Assembly: GCA_030512335.1 (NCBI GenBank)
Contig: JAULSU010000003.1
Span: 2,170,001 to 2,234,000, forward strand
Direction: 5' to 3'
DNA from: Immersiella caudata
Lineage: Eukaryota > Ascomycota > Sordariomycetes > Sordariales > Lasiosphaeriaceae
Length of the DNA stretch: 64,000 nt
Below, piece after piece: positions 11,020 through 23,010 of this stretch. A program made the position numbers and the translations under genes. Under the pieces are notes generated by a model, which had not been told where the DNA came from, did no database searches, and saw only the letters and a program-made list of their open reading frames with translations. Each line of letters starts with the position of its first letter. The stretch's first letter is position 1.

Positions 11020-12000
11020 CCAAGCTTACGTTCAACTCCACCCCCTCGACCGAACACCCAGCTTCTTTCCTTGAATGCACGACCACGATGCTGCTTTCCT
11101 TTCGTTCTTCTTCAAGTGTGCTTGTCTTGAACAAGCATGGGGTCGTTAGATAAATGTTTCCAAACCCGTCCTGTGATCCCTGACAGGGAAAGCGAGCCAG
11201 TGGCAATCGGGTCGTTGCACCCTGACTGAGGTGTCTCGCAACCTGCTGGGCGGCGCTTTTGTTTCAAGACGTCAAACGCCAGCCATTGTCGACCATATCC
11301 AAAAGCTTAGGCTGATTGCGTATCTCTTGAAGATGAGAGCGTTGGTGCTGGAACAAGGTTGCCTCGCTGGGACTTGGGCTGACATCGCAGAGAAGACCCC
11401 CGTTCCCGAGTTCTTCTGGATGGTGTGCTATTCGTCCGGTAGCAGCTGGCTGGACTCGTCCTCCTAGGGCTCCAGTCGATAGGCTGCCAAAATCACATGG
11501 GTAGATGAAGAAATGTTTGAATGCACCCCTGGCTGGATCGACTCAGCAGAGGGTGGTAAGATGTCAAGACAGACACGCCCGCAGAGCATATACTCCCCAA
11601 GCACTGTCCACCAAGGGGATAATCCCGACACCAGACCAATCTCTCTGAACATCCTGCTAATGTTGGTAAGCAGCCCACGAGTTTGACAAGATGTTGACTT
11701 ACCTCATAGCAATCCCCGAACGTGTTCAACCTGGCCAAACCCACCAGAGAACAGAGACACAGCATACTGGATTGGATCTCCAATGATGGGACCTCATACC
11801 AATACAGCAATTGATAGGGCAACACGAAGCGGTCGGAGCTACGGGACGAAGGGAGCCACCCCCATCGTTTACCCACCCTTGCCGCATGTGAGAGTCCTAT
11901 GGCCATCCGGTATCCTAGCATACGGTACTCTTGATGGAATGAAAACGCACTCCATCAGGTTTACCGACCTCATCGAGCCGCCCCCCCCCCGCCCGGCACG

Positions 12001-12104
12001 ACAACAACCCCCAACACGACATCAACTCCCAACACGACATCAACTCCCAACACGACATCAACTCCCAACACGACATCAACACCCAACACGACACCAAACC
12101 CCAA
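12001..12104. repeat. 18-bp minisatellite, about 5 copies
   Basis: Unit CAACTCCCAACACGACAT recurs about five times with edge variants, preceded by a C-run at 11981-11990. Confidence 0.9.
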
Positions 12105-13216
12105 GTCAGCAGCACCCTTGTTAGACGTGAGGCCGCAAAATCAATGAGAATATCTTGAATCTATTACCTGCCCGTGGCAACCCCCGTTGCCCCATTGCGA
12201 TGGCTGTCGCCTGCGTGGGTACAGTAGCTAACCCTCACTCTTTCTTTGCAGGCTCCGTCTTTGGTGACATTTGATACCCATCCACCCTTGGCAAGGCCCA
12301 ATGTATGCGGACCCTTTCGGTGCCTGAAATCACAACTTGCAGTCCAATACGCGCCAGAACCCCCCCGAGATTTTTGAACAGTGTTTCGGAATGACTCTTC
12401 GATCCCGGAGGGCCACTAAAGACAGCAAGCGATTCTTGGACCCGGCAATGCTGGAGAATATTCGAGCGAAAGGCTCATCGACCGATGGTGAAGAATGGCG
12501 CGTTTTGTATGGACCGTGGGATCGTGCAGGAGGGACTATCGTGATTTTTGGAGACCCAAGGGATGGCAAGAGCAAGGCGTCGGTGCTTGGAGTGAGTGGG
12601 TCGACTGTCCAATAGGTAGAATGAGGACATACTGAGCGATCTGCGGCGCTTTGTCGAGGGCGTACAAGAGGAACTTTTGAGGGCTTTGGAATTGTGGTAG
12701 GGGGGTTAATGAGATAAAGAACACATGCTTCGCAGGGAGGGAACTTGCCTGAGTTTTATTGCGATCGGATTAGGGCTGAAGGCAGCTTATTAACCTTCAA
12801 GAAAGCCCTCGTGTTCGCAGGTAAGTTGTTCGCACCCTAAAGGAGGTACACAACAAACAACATTGACTAAGGAATATTTTACAGTATCAACATGTACTTG
12901 TCATTTCTGTTGCCTGTCGTTCTCACTGCGCATCCGGAGACGCTGCGGTCTCCGAGATTTAGCTGAAGTCATGGCCCTGACGACACAACGAAAGGAGCTT
13001 GCCCCAGTGTGAAACGGATTTCTGTTCGCACTTTGTTGGCTCCGTGGTGAACTGAAACTCTGCGACGTGAACCGAAGGTTCTGGAGAGACAACCTTCATA
13101 TGCAATCCCTGTCATTTCAACTCGCCTCATTCCCATGCAGCTGTCGGAGTGCGTCAGGCAAGCTTGTGTTGATATTCAGAGGCCCAGCATCCAAGAAAAC
13201 CGATACAGACACAGGA

Positions 13217-14280
13217 CTAGCCATGTCCCAAGTTTCCATTGAGAAGTCCTCCCAAGAACAACTTGAGGTTCGACTCAGCACCGTGGAAATACTCCTTGTC
13301 CTCCCAGACAACACTGCTGGTGTCCTTCCCGTGCTTCCAGCGCAAGTTGGGGATGGACCCGTCTCGCCTTTCTTCGAATACCGCCTTCAGCTTATCACCC
13401 AATTCTCGCCAGAGCCTTGTTGCAGCAGCAACACAAGCTTCACCCAGAGGGCTCCAAACTGTCACACTGGGGAGGCCCCAGTCCCGGGCTTTGGCGAGGG
13501 CCGCCCGCAGCAACCCCTTAGCGTTCCTCTGCCCTCTGCAGCAACTACAATCCTCAAAACTTTAAGCTTCTTTTCGCGCAAATCATGATCCCCAACACAC
13601 CCAGCTACTCCTCTCTGCAGTCCTCGCTCCCCGGTTTACCACCTCCTTACCATCCCTCATCCCCCCGGCAACGTAGCCATCCCTGCAAAAATGCCAAGCC
13701 ATTTGCCCCTACGAACGCACAAACTCCCCCCTTTCCAGCCTCTCCCTCTGCCTTACCTCATCCCTCTCAACAAACTCCTCGACCTCCCCTCCCCCATTCC
13801 CACATCAAACCCCTCCTCCAATGCCAAGACCACCTGCGCACTCATCCCATCCTTCCACCCTAGCCTCGTGTAATAGGCCCTCCTAATATCAGTGCACAAC
13901 ACCCCAAACTCACATCCCAACCCTCCATCGGCCTCCCTCTGCACACATCGCAACAAATACCCCGCCAGTCCCTTGCCCCTGTCCGTTGGCGCCGTAAACA
14001 CACTCGCAATCCCATAGGCCGTCACCTCCCTTACACTTGCCCCCTTTTCCCCCTCAACCGCCCCGCTTTCATCCCCACTTGTACTCGTCCTCACCAGCGT
14101 TCGCTTGACCGTGACCTCGCATGCGGAGAGGATACCGTCGGGACTGGAAGTGGGACGAAGGACATAGTAGTAGGTACCGTAGGGGCTGGGGCAGGAAGAG
14201 AGGGCGGCGCGGGAGGGGGTAGTTTCGCGGGTGATGGAACCGGACCAGGAGGGGTGAGGCGTGGCGAGGGTGAACGCCAC
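13217..14280 (-). pseudogene. LYC1: decayed LYC1-like lysine N-acetyltransferase
   Basis: Pieces of a GNAT-fold protein similar to fungal Lyc1 (L-lysine N6-acetyltransferase, lysine catabolism) are recognisable in order on the minus strand. From 14280: ILSACEVTVKRTLV, EVTAYGIASVFTAP, then GKGLAGYLLRCV (acetyl-CoA loop) and RRAYYTRLGWK. Next, in a shifted frame near 13790, VEEFVERDEVRQRERLE, then GQMAWHF after an in-frame TAG. Another shift gives HDLREKKLKVLRIVV near 13560. A last shift gives LLRAALAKARDWGLPSV and SIPNLRW, ending at 13217. There is no ATG at the 5' end (GTG only) and the N-terminal block looks short. At least three frameshifts plus a stop make a working protein unlikely. Splicing cannot explain shifts lying between adjacent conserved blocks. 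Assembly error is the alternative, but several independent lesions argue against it. Confidence 0.68.
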
Positions 14281-17200
14281 GGTGGTGGTGGTGGTTGGGC
14301 TGAGATATTGAGGTTAGTTGTCCGGGGGGGCTGTTTGGGGAGGCTGTTTGGGGAGGCTGTTTGGGGAGGCTGTTTGGGGAGGCTAAGGATTGGGTAGGGT
14401 CGGGGGGAGTCAGGGCTGAGGCCGGAGCCGGGATCGGAGCCGGAGGATGATTTTCAGGTACGGGATGGAATGGCCTCTTTCGGGGTAGTTGCGGGGGGGG
14501 GGGGGTTTGGAAGTCTCGTGGTCGTGAAAGTGTTGGTGGAACTTGCTCGCTGGCAGGAAAAGCAGGGATCGTGTCGATTGGAGAGTGATTTCGATGAAGG
14601 ATCTGTCGACGGTGTTTTATTGCGTGATGGAGTGGAGCAGATACATGGAAAGACGGGAGTTGATGATGGAGTGGGAAGGTAGGACAAAGCAAACAAAATA
14701 GGTGCGGAGATCGGTGTCTTACATTTTTATCTTTTGGCCCGCAATTGGTATATTTCCAAAGTGCAGAAAGGCCATTGGCAGCCCCCCTCAATCAAAAACT
14801 GGCTAATGAAGCAGGTAGTGCGATGCTGCAGGTACACCACACCTGCATGTTTGGTTGCAGCAGATTGGACGGTTGCTTCCGAGACGAAGGTGGCGGTTGA
14901 GTTTACCGGGTTCATCACAACACGAGCGATTTCAGGGGCAGGGTTGCATCTATTCTCGGAATTGTTGTTTTTGTCTTCAGGGTCTGTCAGGGACGGTTCT
15001 TCGAGGAGCTGAAGCTGGTGTCCAAGTCTCCCGAATCCGTTGACGAGGCACCTCCTGCTGCCGCTGTCTTCCAGCGCTGCCCTCAGCACCCCACCGATGA
15101 TATTTGATCGAAAACCCAGAAAATTTTCGTGACACAGTCTCGTGCAGTGCCAGGACGGCTAAGTGACCTCGCCAGATGGGGCCATCGTCACATGGAAGTT
15201 CAGGCCAACGGCCCCCCAATGCGCCTGCCAAGGCACGGAATTATGCCGTTGGAAAGAGTTCCGGGCCCTTGCAGGTGTTCGGCCCGACCGTTGGTCTTCC
15301 CCGGCCGGTTTCGCAGATCCACCTAGGTCCGAGGAAGCGACGGGAAAGCTAGCAAGTCGCCCCACGGTACGAACCCGATTGGTGCTTGGTTGGCAGGTGA
15401 GACATCCGACGAGCTATTCCAGATCGCCTAAGGCGCTGTTGTGAGGTATAGAATGGGTCATCTGGCCGAGGGAGCTCCAAGTCCGCCGGCACACGGCCGC
15501 AAGATGTCATTCTGGGAGGGGTCTCCGGGGAAGTGCCAGGACAACAGTGTTTTATCAGTATCCCTCCCGTTGCTGAAAGTATGCCGAGGATAGCCTCACG
15601 GCCCAGATTCATAATTTCTCTGCCCTTGATAGGAGCACGCCCGAGCCTTGTATTCTCGTCACTGGCAGCATGATTTAGTAGCCAGAATCATAGACGGAGT
15701 CAATCCTCACAGCTTCCAAGTTCCTAACCAAGAGAGCACACTTGTAAATATCAAATACAAGTGAATGAAATACAATTGTCGTCCCTTTTGATACGTACCT
15801 TACCACCGAAGACTGCTGAGACCGAAGCATCCGGGTCACAAGAAGGTGATGGCGTGGCATCTCGACTGCAGACCATTTGAAGCTCCGTCCCTTTGATTTC
15901 CCTTGCCCAGAGAAATCATTTATCACCATCATGACCCTAGGCCAGATTGGCTGTGGCCACCCAAAGCGTAGCAAAATGGCAAGAGCGTGCCTAAGGCGGT
16001 GGCACACAGCTCGACGCGGCGGCTGCCCCAGAACCCCTGAAACCACCACAGTGGGCTTGCAAGCCACTGCCCCAAACATAGCACATGATGAATTGCATTT
16101 TCAAATACAGAGATAAGGAAACTGTGAGTCATTCCTTCCAGTGGGACTGGCATTCATCGCCTCATTTTCGTGCGCTGCTGCTTTCGTGCTTGATCTCGGT
16201 ATCTCCAGCTCTCGCAGAGAAAGAGGTCGAAAAAAGCATGGAAACTTTGGAAGCAACCGTTTCGTGGAGAGGCTTCCCTGAAAACAAGAAAATCAATCTT
16301 CTCCTCAGGGAACTGCCCCTTGCAATACCACCAGTGGCGGGCGGATGTGGGGCGATGGTGGATTGGGTGAACTGAGGAAGGTACCTGGGTTTCCTCGTTG
16401 AGTTTCTCGGCTTGTCGGATGAGAGAGTTTCACAGGCAAGGCCCTCTGGGCAGTCTGTAGCTACCTAGGTAGGTGTGCAGGTCTCTAAAAAAAATGAGCG
16501 GCTGGTGCCGGTTGAAGTGGCCGATGGAGATCAAGGCATCGCCAAGTTGCTTCTTCCATGATGCCTAGACACCAAGCTCCAAGATGACGGCTGCAGCTCG
16601 CATCGGGATGCTCGTACGCCGTCATGCTGGTTTTTCAAGGACGTTGCAATAATGCCAAAACTCAATCCTTCAGTTGCAAGTGTGTCTGCTGTAGCGCAGA
16701 GTATCATCATGACCGGAAACGTCAAATGAATTGACCTTCTAACGGCTCAGCCGTCGAGAGCTTCTTCCCCCAGTGCCTCCTGTCATTAAATTAGACTTGA
16801 AGGTATGAAACCGCCCACATTTACCGAATCTCAGGATGCTTTCTACTTTACTCTCGTACCGTTGCGCTTCCGCCCCTACTTTGTTGGGCGCGAGCAGACG
16901 AAATTGAAGATGGGTGTTTTTTTCTTCTTTTTGGCTGCTCCTCGCAATACGAGCCAGCGTTCGAGGAGCTGATAAGTCCCCACAGCGGCATACAGCGCCT
17001 ATTGGCAAGCACATGTTAAACCTCCATTGATACCCGCGGCACTGCAGATTGGCCAGATTGCACGGTCGAGACCAAAGGCGTGACATCACTGGCCCTCAGG
17101 CCCACCGGATTAGAGTTTGAGCTCCCCGCATCGATGCCGCCTTCACTCCAGGCACCCCTTGTTACGGGGATTGTAGGGTTGGGGTAGTGGGCGGACAGGC

Positions 17201-19013
17201 CTGGAGGCAGATGGTAATCCTGAACAGGGAACACAATAGGAGAGGCGTGGTCAACTTCACTGCTGTCAGAGCGCAGTTGTGTGATCTCTAGTTGCAGGTC
17301 CGGTCTCTGGTCTAGGTCAACGCCGGAATCGCCAGTTTGACTGAGCCCTCACGGGTTGCTGCCCATCTTGCTAGCCGTGCAGGCGTAATCTGGTCTCCCG
17401 CGCCACTTCACCTTGCTTGCCCACCTGGCCAGCTTATGTATGCCGCAGTCTTGTGGGTCGCGGCCTGTGGGAAAGGGAGGGGCTAGAGGATCGGCATCAG
17501 GCCCAGATCGGCCCCCCAAGAAGTACCGGGCGACGGCTGGCGGCCCCAAAGTAGGCCGGAGGGAACATTTTGAGCCTCCTTTTGTGGTCAACAATCGTGT
17601 CGTTGACACAAGACATCCCTCGTCTGAAGAGGCTTCCCTACTGGCCGTTGCATTTAATCTTAGAAAACCAAACAGCAACCGCAAAGTCAATTGGTTCTGC
17701 GGCACCACGAGCAGTTCGCACTCATTGTGGACCAGCCCCCGCGGTCGCAACTGGCCGTGAAACACACCGTTCAACACGGCGGGAAAGGTTAAGTTTGGCC
17801 AAATGAACATTACATTAGGTCGAGACTACCTAGTCGTGGGACGCACAGTCCCTTCTTGACAAAGAGCTGACGACCCTCAAAGACGTGAGGTTTCTCCCAG
17901 GACTTCAGTTTGTGGGAGGAGTTCCAGAGTCACCAATACCGAGATCTACCTATCCACGGGGTTAGAGTTGCAGAGGTGCGGTATGGCGGCCGAGAGCAAG
18001 TTGTGCATCGCCCACGCGGCGAGGCGTCGGGCAGGTGCGGCCGAGATTGCACATGCTGCAAGACTGGAGGTGTGACAGCTCAGGGGAGCCAGCATATCAC
18101 ACACGTCACGGGGTTTCTTCTGCCGCTCTCGTAGCCAGGTCCATGCCTAGGTACTGCCCATGCGAACTCGGTCGGGCTGGCGATGAACCTTGGAAACAGC
18201 TATAACGGGAGCCTTTGGGGCAGGATTGGGGGCGACCGTTTGCCGGGTACGCGAGTTTGCTGGGCGGGTGGGTCGTGGGCTGGCAGGTACAGCTATTTGA
18301 GTTCGCTCTTGCTTGGGCGGGTGTGCTCTAGGCGTCCTTCCCGTGCTCGAATACCTATGGGACCTGAGCCAACACGTCTCGCCAGACTGAACTACGCGGT
18401 GACAGTAATTTTCTTGTTGGGTTTTAGCACCTATTTGGATGATATGAAGGCCTCGCAAGATACAGGAGCATTCGAGGCCTCCCAAGATGGCACCCAGCGA
18501 ATTTGCCACAGAACAGTCCTTCATGAAATGCAACTGATACGTATCCGTGGAGGTCTGGGGTGTCTTCTGAGGTGGACAGGTGCATAGCTGTGGATGGGCT
18601 TTACGCCTCCTCGGATGCAGTTGGACATACTTCCTCGGGACCCAACGCCCCATCCACCTTGACGCTCCCGGGAAGCCACAAATCCACACACCTCGTGGTT
18701 TTTCCTTCGCACAGTGTTGGAGATAACGTCTTACTTTTTGAGGCGGCTCAATCGAGGGCGTGGATCTGGTGGCTTGGGGGAAAACAGGTGAAGAAAGGCG
18801 GACTGCTCGCGCGAACGTCTCTACATAAGCGTCGCGTTGCCCCCTCCTCCAGCACTACCTACTTTAGATCCCATCCTCCCACTCGACTAATTCCCTCCAC
18901 ACATTGCACAATCACAAAGCATTGCTTCTCTCCAACTCCCACCACTCGACAGTTCCCATCTTCCACACTTCACAGTGCCGCCATCACCTTCCTCTCGCGG
19001 TTCCATCGACGCA
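14281..19013. other. 4.7 kb gene-free upstream region of the WOPR gene
   Basis: I find no convincing coding region. Reading frames here are short, mostly lack ATG, and show no domains. A homopolymer G-run lies near 14489. The last 170 bp before 19014 are rich in C and short CT blocks, consistent with a 5' leader and core promoter. Long upstream regions are typical of WOPR regulators, which are controlled by many inputs and by themselves, so most of this may be regulatory. No specific site can be claimed. Confidence 0.5.
14329..14380. repeat. 13-bp minisatellite, 4 copies
   Basis: Unit GGCTGTTTGGGGA occurs four times in tandem, just upstream of the pseudogene's remaining 5' end. It may mark where the original N-terminal coding region was lost. 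Confidence 0.9.
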
Positions 19014-20177
19014 ATGTCGTCATCACAAGCACAACCACCACCGCAGCAACAACAAGTGCCGCTCACGCCAACGTATCGTGGCATGATCCTCACCACTTGG
19101 GATGCTCTAGTCCTTTACGAGGCTGCGCTCTCTGGCGTGTTAAATCATGTTCCCCGACGACCGCACGACAAGGAGCGCACGGAACTCATCCGCAGCGGCA
19201 ACATTTTCATCTACGAAGAGGATACATCGGGGATCAAGCGATGGACGGATGGGCTCACCTGGAGCCCCAGTCGCATACTCACCAACTTTCTGATCTATCG
19301 CGAAATGGACCAGCCCTTCACCCCTGGCGAGAAGAAAAAAGCACTCAAGAAGAAAGACCAAAACCGCATCAACAAGAGAACAAGCAGTTCTCCGTCTCCA
19401 CCAACCCCCCGCTTGGGTTCCCGGTCCAGTTCCATCCCGGGGGTCGACCCAGAGCAGCTCCGAGCTTTCGTCGGCTCCCTCACAGACTCGTACTCATTCA
19501 AGCAGGGTGGCTTGGTCAAGAAGACGATCAGCATCACGTACGGTGGTGTTCAGCATCACATCGTGTCGTACTACTCAATTGAAGATGCCCTGAATAATGC
19601 ACTCACGACTCCTAGCAACGACCCGCAGCTTGCACGGATACAACCGCGAGCAGAGCTCATCACTCAGCAGAGCTTCCGGAGTCCGGTTGAACACATCCAC
19701 GCGGCCGGGGTCGAGATGGGATACGAGCCGATTATGCATCAACCATTCGGCACCTATATGGCTCCTGCTGACCACGTGCCTGGTGCCGAGTTCCGGCAAC
19801 ACCACGTAGGGTATGAACCGATGGTCCCATACTACAACATAGCTCCCGCGGGCCACCACATGCAAGCCTCCGCAGCCGATCTGGGGCATCAACACGGAGG
19901 GTATGAGACGATGGTCCAGCAACAACAACACCAGTACATGCACTCTGTCAGCCATCCACACCATTCCGGAGCCGACCTGGGGCTTCACCACGGAGGGTAC
20001 GACCACATGCCACTCCAGTACGGGCCTGCCGTCGACCCAGAGCCCGCGTTGAACGTGCAGCAACGGGCACCACTCCCGCACCAGATAGCTTGGGGGCCCA
20101 ACCACCCGTGCAACAACGCTGGATCTGGCGACTTCCCGACGCACTGGGAAGAGGACGATATCCCTGTCAGCCTTTGA
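19014..20177 (+). CDS. SGE1: WOPR (Gti1/Pac2) transcriptional regulator, Sge1/Ryp1/Wor1 type
   Basis: The frame is intronless, 387 residues, starting at the ATG of MSSSQAQPPPQQQQ. The in-frame extension to 18975 begins with GTG and is not used. The first WOPR half (about residues 18-100) reads TPTYRGMILTTWDALVLYEA, then PRRPHDKER, SGIKRWTDGLTWSPSRI and NFLIYRE. The second half (about 145-195) reads FVGSLTDSYSFKQGGLVKKT and HHIVSYYS. WOPR proteins bind DNA directly and switch morphology, conidiation, effector expression and secondary metabolism (Wor1, Ryp1, Sge1). The closest match from memory is the Sge1/Ryp1 branch rather than Pac2. The C-terminal half is His/Gln/Pro/Tyr-rich and contains a repeating GYExM unit (see findings), a likely activation or condensation region. 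The gene is preceded by 4.7 kb without genes. Confidence 0.93.
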   Translation: MSSSQAQPPPQQQQVPLTPTYRGMILTTWDALVLYEAALSGVLNHVPRRPHDKERTELIRSGNIFIYEEDTSGIKRWTDGLTWSPSRILTNFLIYREMDQPFTPGEKKKALKKKDQNRINKRTSSSPSPPTPRLGSRSSSIPGVDPEQLRAFVGSLTDSYSFKQGGLVKKTISITYGGVQHHIVSYYSIEDALNNALTTPSNDPQLARIQPRAELITQQSFRSPVEHIHAAGVEMGYEPIMHQPFGTYMAPADHVPGAEFRQHHVGYEPMVPYYNIAPAGHHMQASAADLGHQHGGYETMVQQQQHQYMHSVSHPHHSGADLGLHHGGYDHMPLQYGPAVDPEPALNVQQRAPLPHQIAWGPNHPCNNAGSGDFPTHWEEDDIPVSL

Positions 20178-21245
20178 TCGGCAGATGAGATGGAGGGCAA
20201 GAAGGCCTCGAGGGTTTCCCAGGGCGACGGCTGGGGAGAAGTAGATGAGGGCATCAACGTTGCAGCAAATCACTATAGCGGTTCTTTTTCATTTATGCCT
20301 CCGCTGGAAATGCCAGCTGACAGCGCCGCAGGCGGTGCCGCTGGAAAGGGCTCGGAAGGCAAGGCAGGAGTTAGGGGCGTTTTGTATTCGAGTTTTGTTT
20401 TGTCGACATCGCTGTAGCATCCCGTCTTACACACTTAGCAGGGGTGAAGACCACCTGAAGCATATGCGGCTAGCGCGAATGTGTAGTCTAGTAAAGAGCA
20501 TAGTGCAGACTGTCCTTGTTCCAACACTCGGAGCCTGCCGTCTCGTTGGGAGTTATGATGCCAAGAACTCTCGGTTCTTCCCCGACGACCTCTCCCACAC
20601 CTCGCCAAACCCCAGTCAAGTGACCAAAACATGCCTGCCCAGCCCAAGCCGCTCCCGTAATCATGTCATCCAACCAATCCTTCTCGTGAAAGGATGCCAT
20701 CGCCACGACGACAATGCTGGCGATGCTTGGCATAAACACAGTGGTTAGCTATTTCCGCACAGTCCAAAAATACTGTACCGGGGTACCATGTCTCGCCCCC
20801 CCTAGCTCCTTCCGCTGGCGGATCTCATTGGCTTCAAAATTTCCCGATCGCTTCGCTGACTTGCAGCGTGCGACGTCCTGTTTGAACGACATTCCTGTGT
20901 TCGTTTGAGCCTCGGTTTGGAGACATTGCAACTCGCCTTATTTTCTCCATTATTTTCTTCTTGAACAGTGAAGTGGTTGAGGATCAGTCGTTGCCGCGAT
21001 TGGGCTCGGCGGGATCTGGTATTGCGAGGATTGATCTGGTGAGATCACGCGATACGCACAGGTTACGAAGGGTGGTGTGTGAGTGACGTAGGTGAGGTCT
21101 GGGATGGAGACTGGTTGGTGTTTGGATTTTTTTGCTGACGTTTTGACAGGGAAGTGAACGGAGAGTCAGATTTGGCTACTAGGAGGTGAAGGTGAATGGG
21201 AAGATAGCTGGTTGGGGGAACTCATTGCGCAGGAGCGCAAGGATC
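20178..21245. other. intergenic region between WOPR and cardiolipin synthase genes
   Basis: About 1.07 kb without a convincing frame. It should hold the WOPR 3' UTR and the CRD1 promoter. No repeats or RNA genes seen. Confidence 0.5.
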
Positions 21246-22467
21246 ATGATGCGGTTGGGTGCTGTATCTGGGTTGAGGTTGGCGGTGATGCAATCGGGGT
21301 TTGGACTGTCGCGGCTCCCTGTGCTCCGGGTGCTTGCCCGGCCGGGTTCATCTTGCTTGATGACGAGGGGAGATGGAGGGTCAAGGCAGGCAAGGGAATG
21401 GTGCAATGGGCACTTTCCCATGAGGGGAGGTGGTAATGGGAGGCTTGTGGATGTCCCACGAAGCTCCTGGCCATCATCGGGTCAAGACGGTCTGAGGAGG
21501 TGGTTTGGGGCATCAGGGCGGTCATTGGACCGGGAGGGGTTTGCTTCCCTTTTTCTTTCAGTGGAGCATGGGTATTGGTGGTGACGGCTTTGCTGATCTT
21601 GCGATACTAGACCTGAAAAGACCTCACCCTTGAAAAAGGTCATCCCCTCCTTGACGAAGCACGAGAACATTTACACCATACCGAACATCTTGACGGCGTC
21701 ACGACTAGTTGCAGCACCCTTTATTGGGTATTGTATCCTCAATGGCCATGACACCTGGGCGTTGGGTTTGTTCGCTTACGCTGGAATTACGGATCTTCTA
21801 GACGGCTGGATCGCTCGTCGTTGGAATCAGGGTACTGTAGTCGGAACTGTCATCGATCCTATGGCGGACAAGACGCTCATGACCATCCTGACGGTTACTT
21901 TGGCAATTCAGGGGTCTCTCCCAGGTAGGCTAAGACCACCATTTCCAGAGTCTGCTGTCCCTGTACTTACTTGCACCTTCCAGTCTGGCTCGCAGTAATC
22001 ATCCTTGGCCGCGACGTTGGCCTCGCCATCTCGGCCATCTACTACCGCTGGATCTCCCTCCCACCACCCAAAACTTTCACCCGGTACTGGGACTTCTCCC
22101 TCCCCTCTGCTGAAGTCCGACCCACCACCATTAGCAAGTACAATACAGCCCTCCAGCTTGGCCTTATAGGCATGACGACAGTGGCGCCCGTTATCCCCGC
22201 CATCGATCTGGCCCTTCCGCTGGGAGTAATGCAGTATGTGTTGCTTTCCCCTTCCCTTCAAGCATATCTTTAGGCCTTCAACGTCCAAACACAAAACGAA
22301 AAAGGTATCCAACTCAATACTAACTCTCCATCAGGTACGTTGTCGCCGCCACAACAATTTGGAGCGGCGCAAGCTACATCTACAGCAAGGACGCGGTCAA
22401 GATCCTCCCGCATTCCACCCCGGGACAGACCAAGCCCGAAAAGGACGATGACAAGAAAACGCCATGA
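21246..22467 (+). CDS. CRD1: cardiolipin synthase (CDP-alcohol phosphatidyltransferase)
   Basis: Exons 21246-21538, 21611-21924, 21984-22233 and 22335-22467 give 329 residues. The signature D-x2-DG-x2-AR-x8-G-x3-D-x3-D is intact in TDLLDGWIARRWNQG and VIDPMADK (about residues 159-181), preceded by NIYTIPNILTASRLV. The N terminus (MMRLGAVSGLRLAVMQ, many Arg, few acids) fits a mitochondrial presequence. Several hydrophobic segments follow. The enzyme joins phosphatidylglycerol and CDP-diacylglycerol into cardiolipin in the inner membrane. Introns 2 and 3 are clear; intron 1 is less sure. The donor at 21539 gives a 72 bp intron in frame; another at 21572 would give 39 bp. It is convergent with MTO1. 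Confidence 0.9.
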
Positions 22468-23010
22468 TGGAGATCACGAACGCCACATCCTCCACCAAAA
22501 GGTGAGGGGTAGCTGCACAAAATCCCGCAAGAGCTTTTCATCGTATCATGGACATGACCTCTCCACCCTGTCATCTGGTGATCTAGAGGGCACTGCTGAG
22601 AGCACATCATCCGGAACAGGGAGTGGATATCAAGTGGGATGACACGACCTGTGCGACGAGACTCCTCCACGAGTTGTATTACTTTGTAACACCTTGTACT
22701 ACCAGCGACATGCGTTAGTCTCGCGCAACCACCCATTGAGGGTTCATTGTATTTCCATAGCGCAGCGAGCCATAGCAGCGAGATAGAAATTACAACATGT
22801 ATAAATCAGTATACGAGTATGAGCAGGTATGCTACGGCTTAATAACAATATCTAGGTACCTCAGCGCCAACCAAATGCTGTTCCTTTTCCCCGCTGCCCT
22901 GTATGTAGGGTATATCCCCGTATGCAAAAACCCGCCGTCAAATGTCATTTTGTACAGTTCCAGCGCACACACACATGCACTGTATGTTATACACACCCCG
23001 AGCCTCGGAC
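22468..23010. other. convergent 3' region between CRD1 and MTO1
   Basis: 543 bp hold both 3' UTRs. Nothing else is recognisable apart from short AT-richer stretches near 22780-22860. Confidence 0.5.

Larger units (their letters stand above)
10171..13216. other. gene-free stretch with two minisatellites
   Basis: No reading frame here looks coding. The longest (12337-12615, 92 codons) has no recognisable domain. Content includes a G-run near 10918, the two minisatellites listed separately, and ordinary unique sequence. I see no transposase, reverse transcriptase or terminal repeats. The right end abuts the LYC1-like pseudogene. Confidence 0.6.

Noticed and set aside
12337..12615. 92-codon frame with GGTIVIFGDPRDGKSK, recalling a nucleotide-binding loop
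   Set aside because: No complete P-loop (GxxxxGK[ST]), no neighbouring exons found, low-complexity surroundings.
18560..19582. 340-codon plus-strand frame overlapping the WOPR gene
   Set aside because: It begins without a supported start and reads the WOPR coding sequence in the wrong frame; composition is a Thr/Pro/His shadow.
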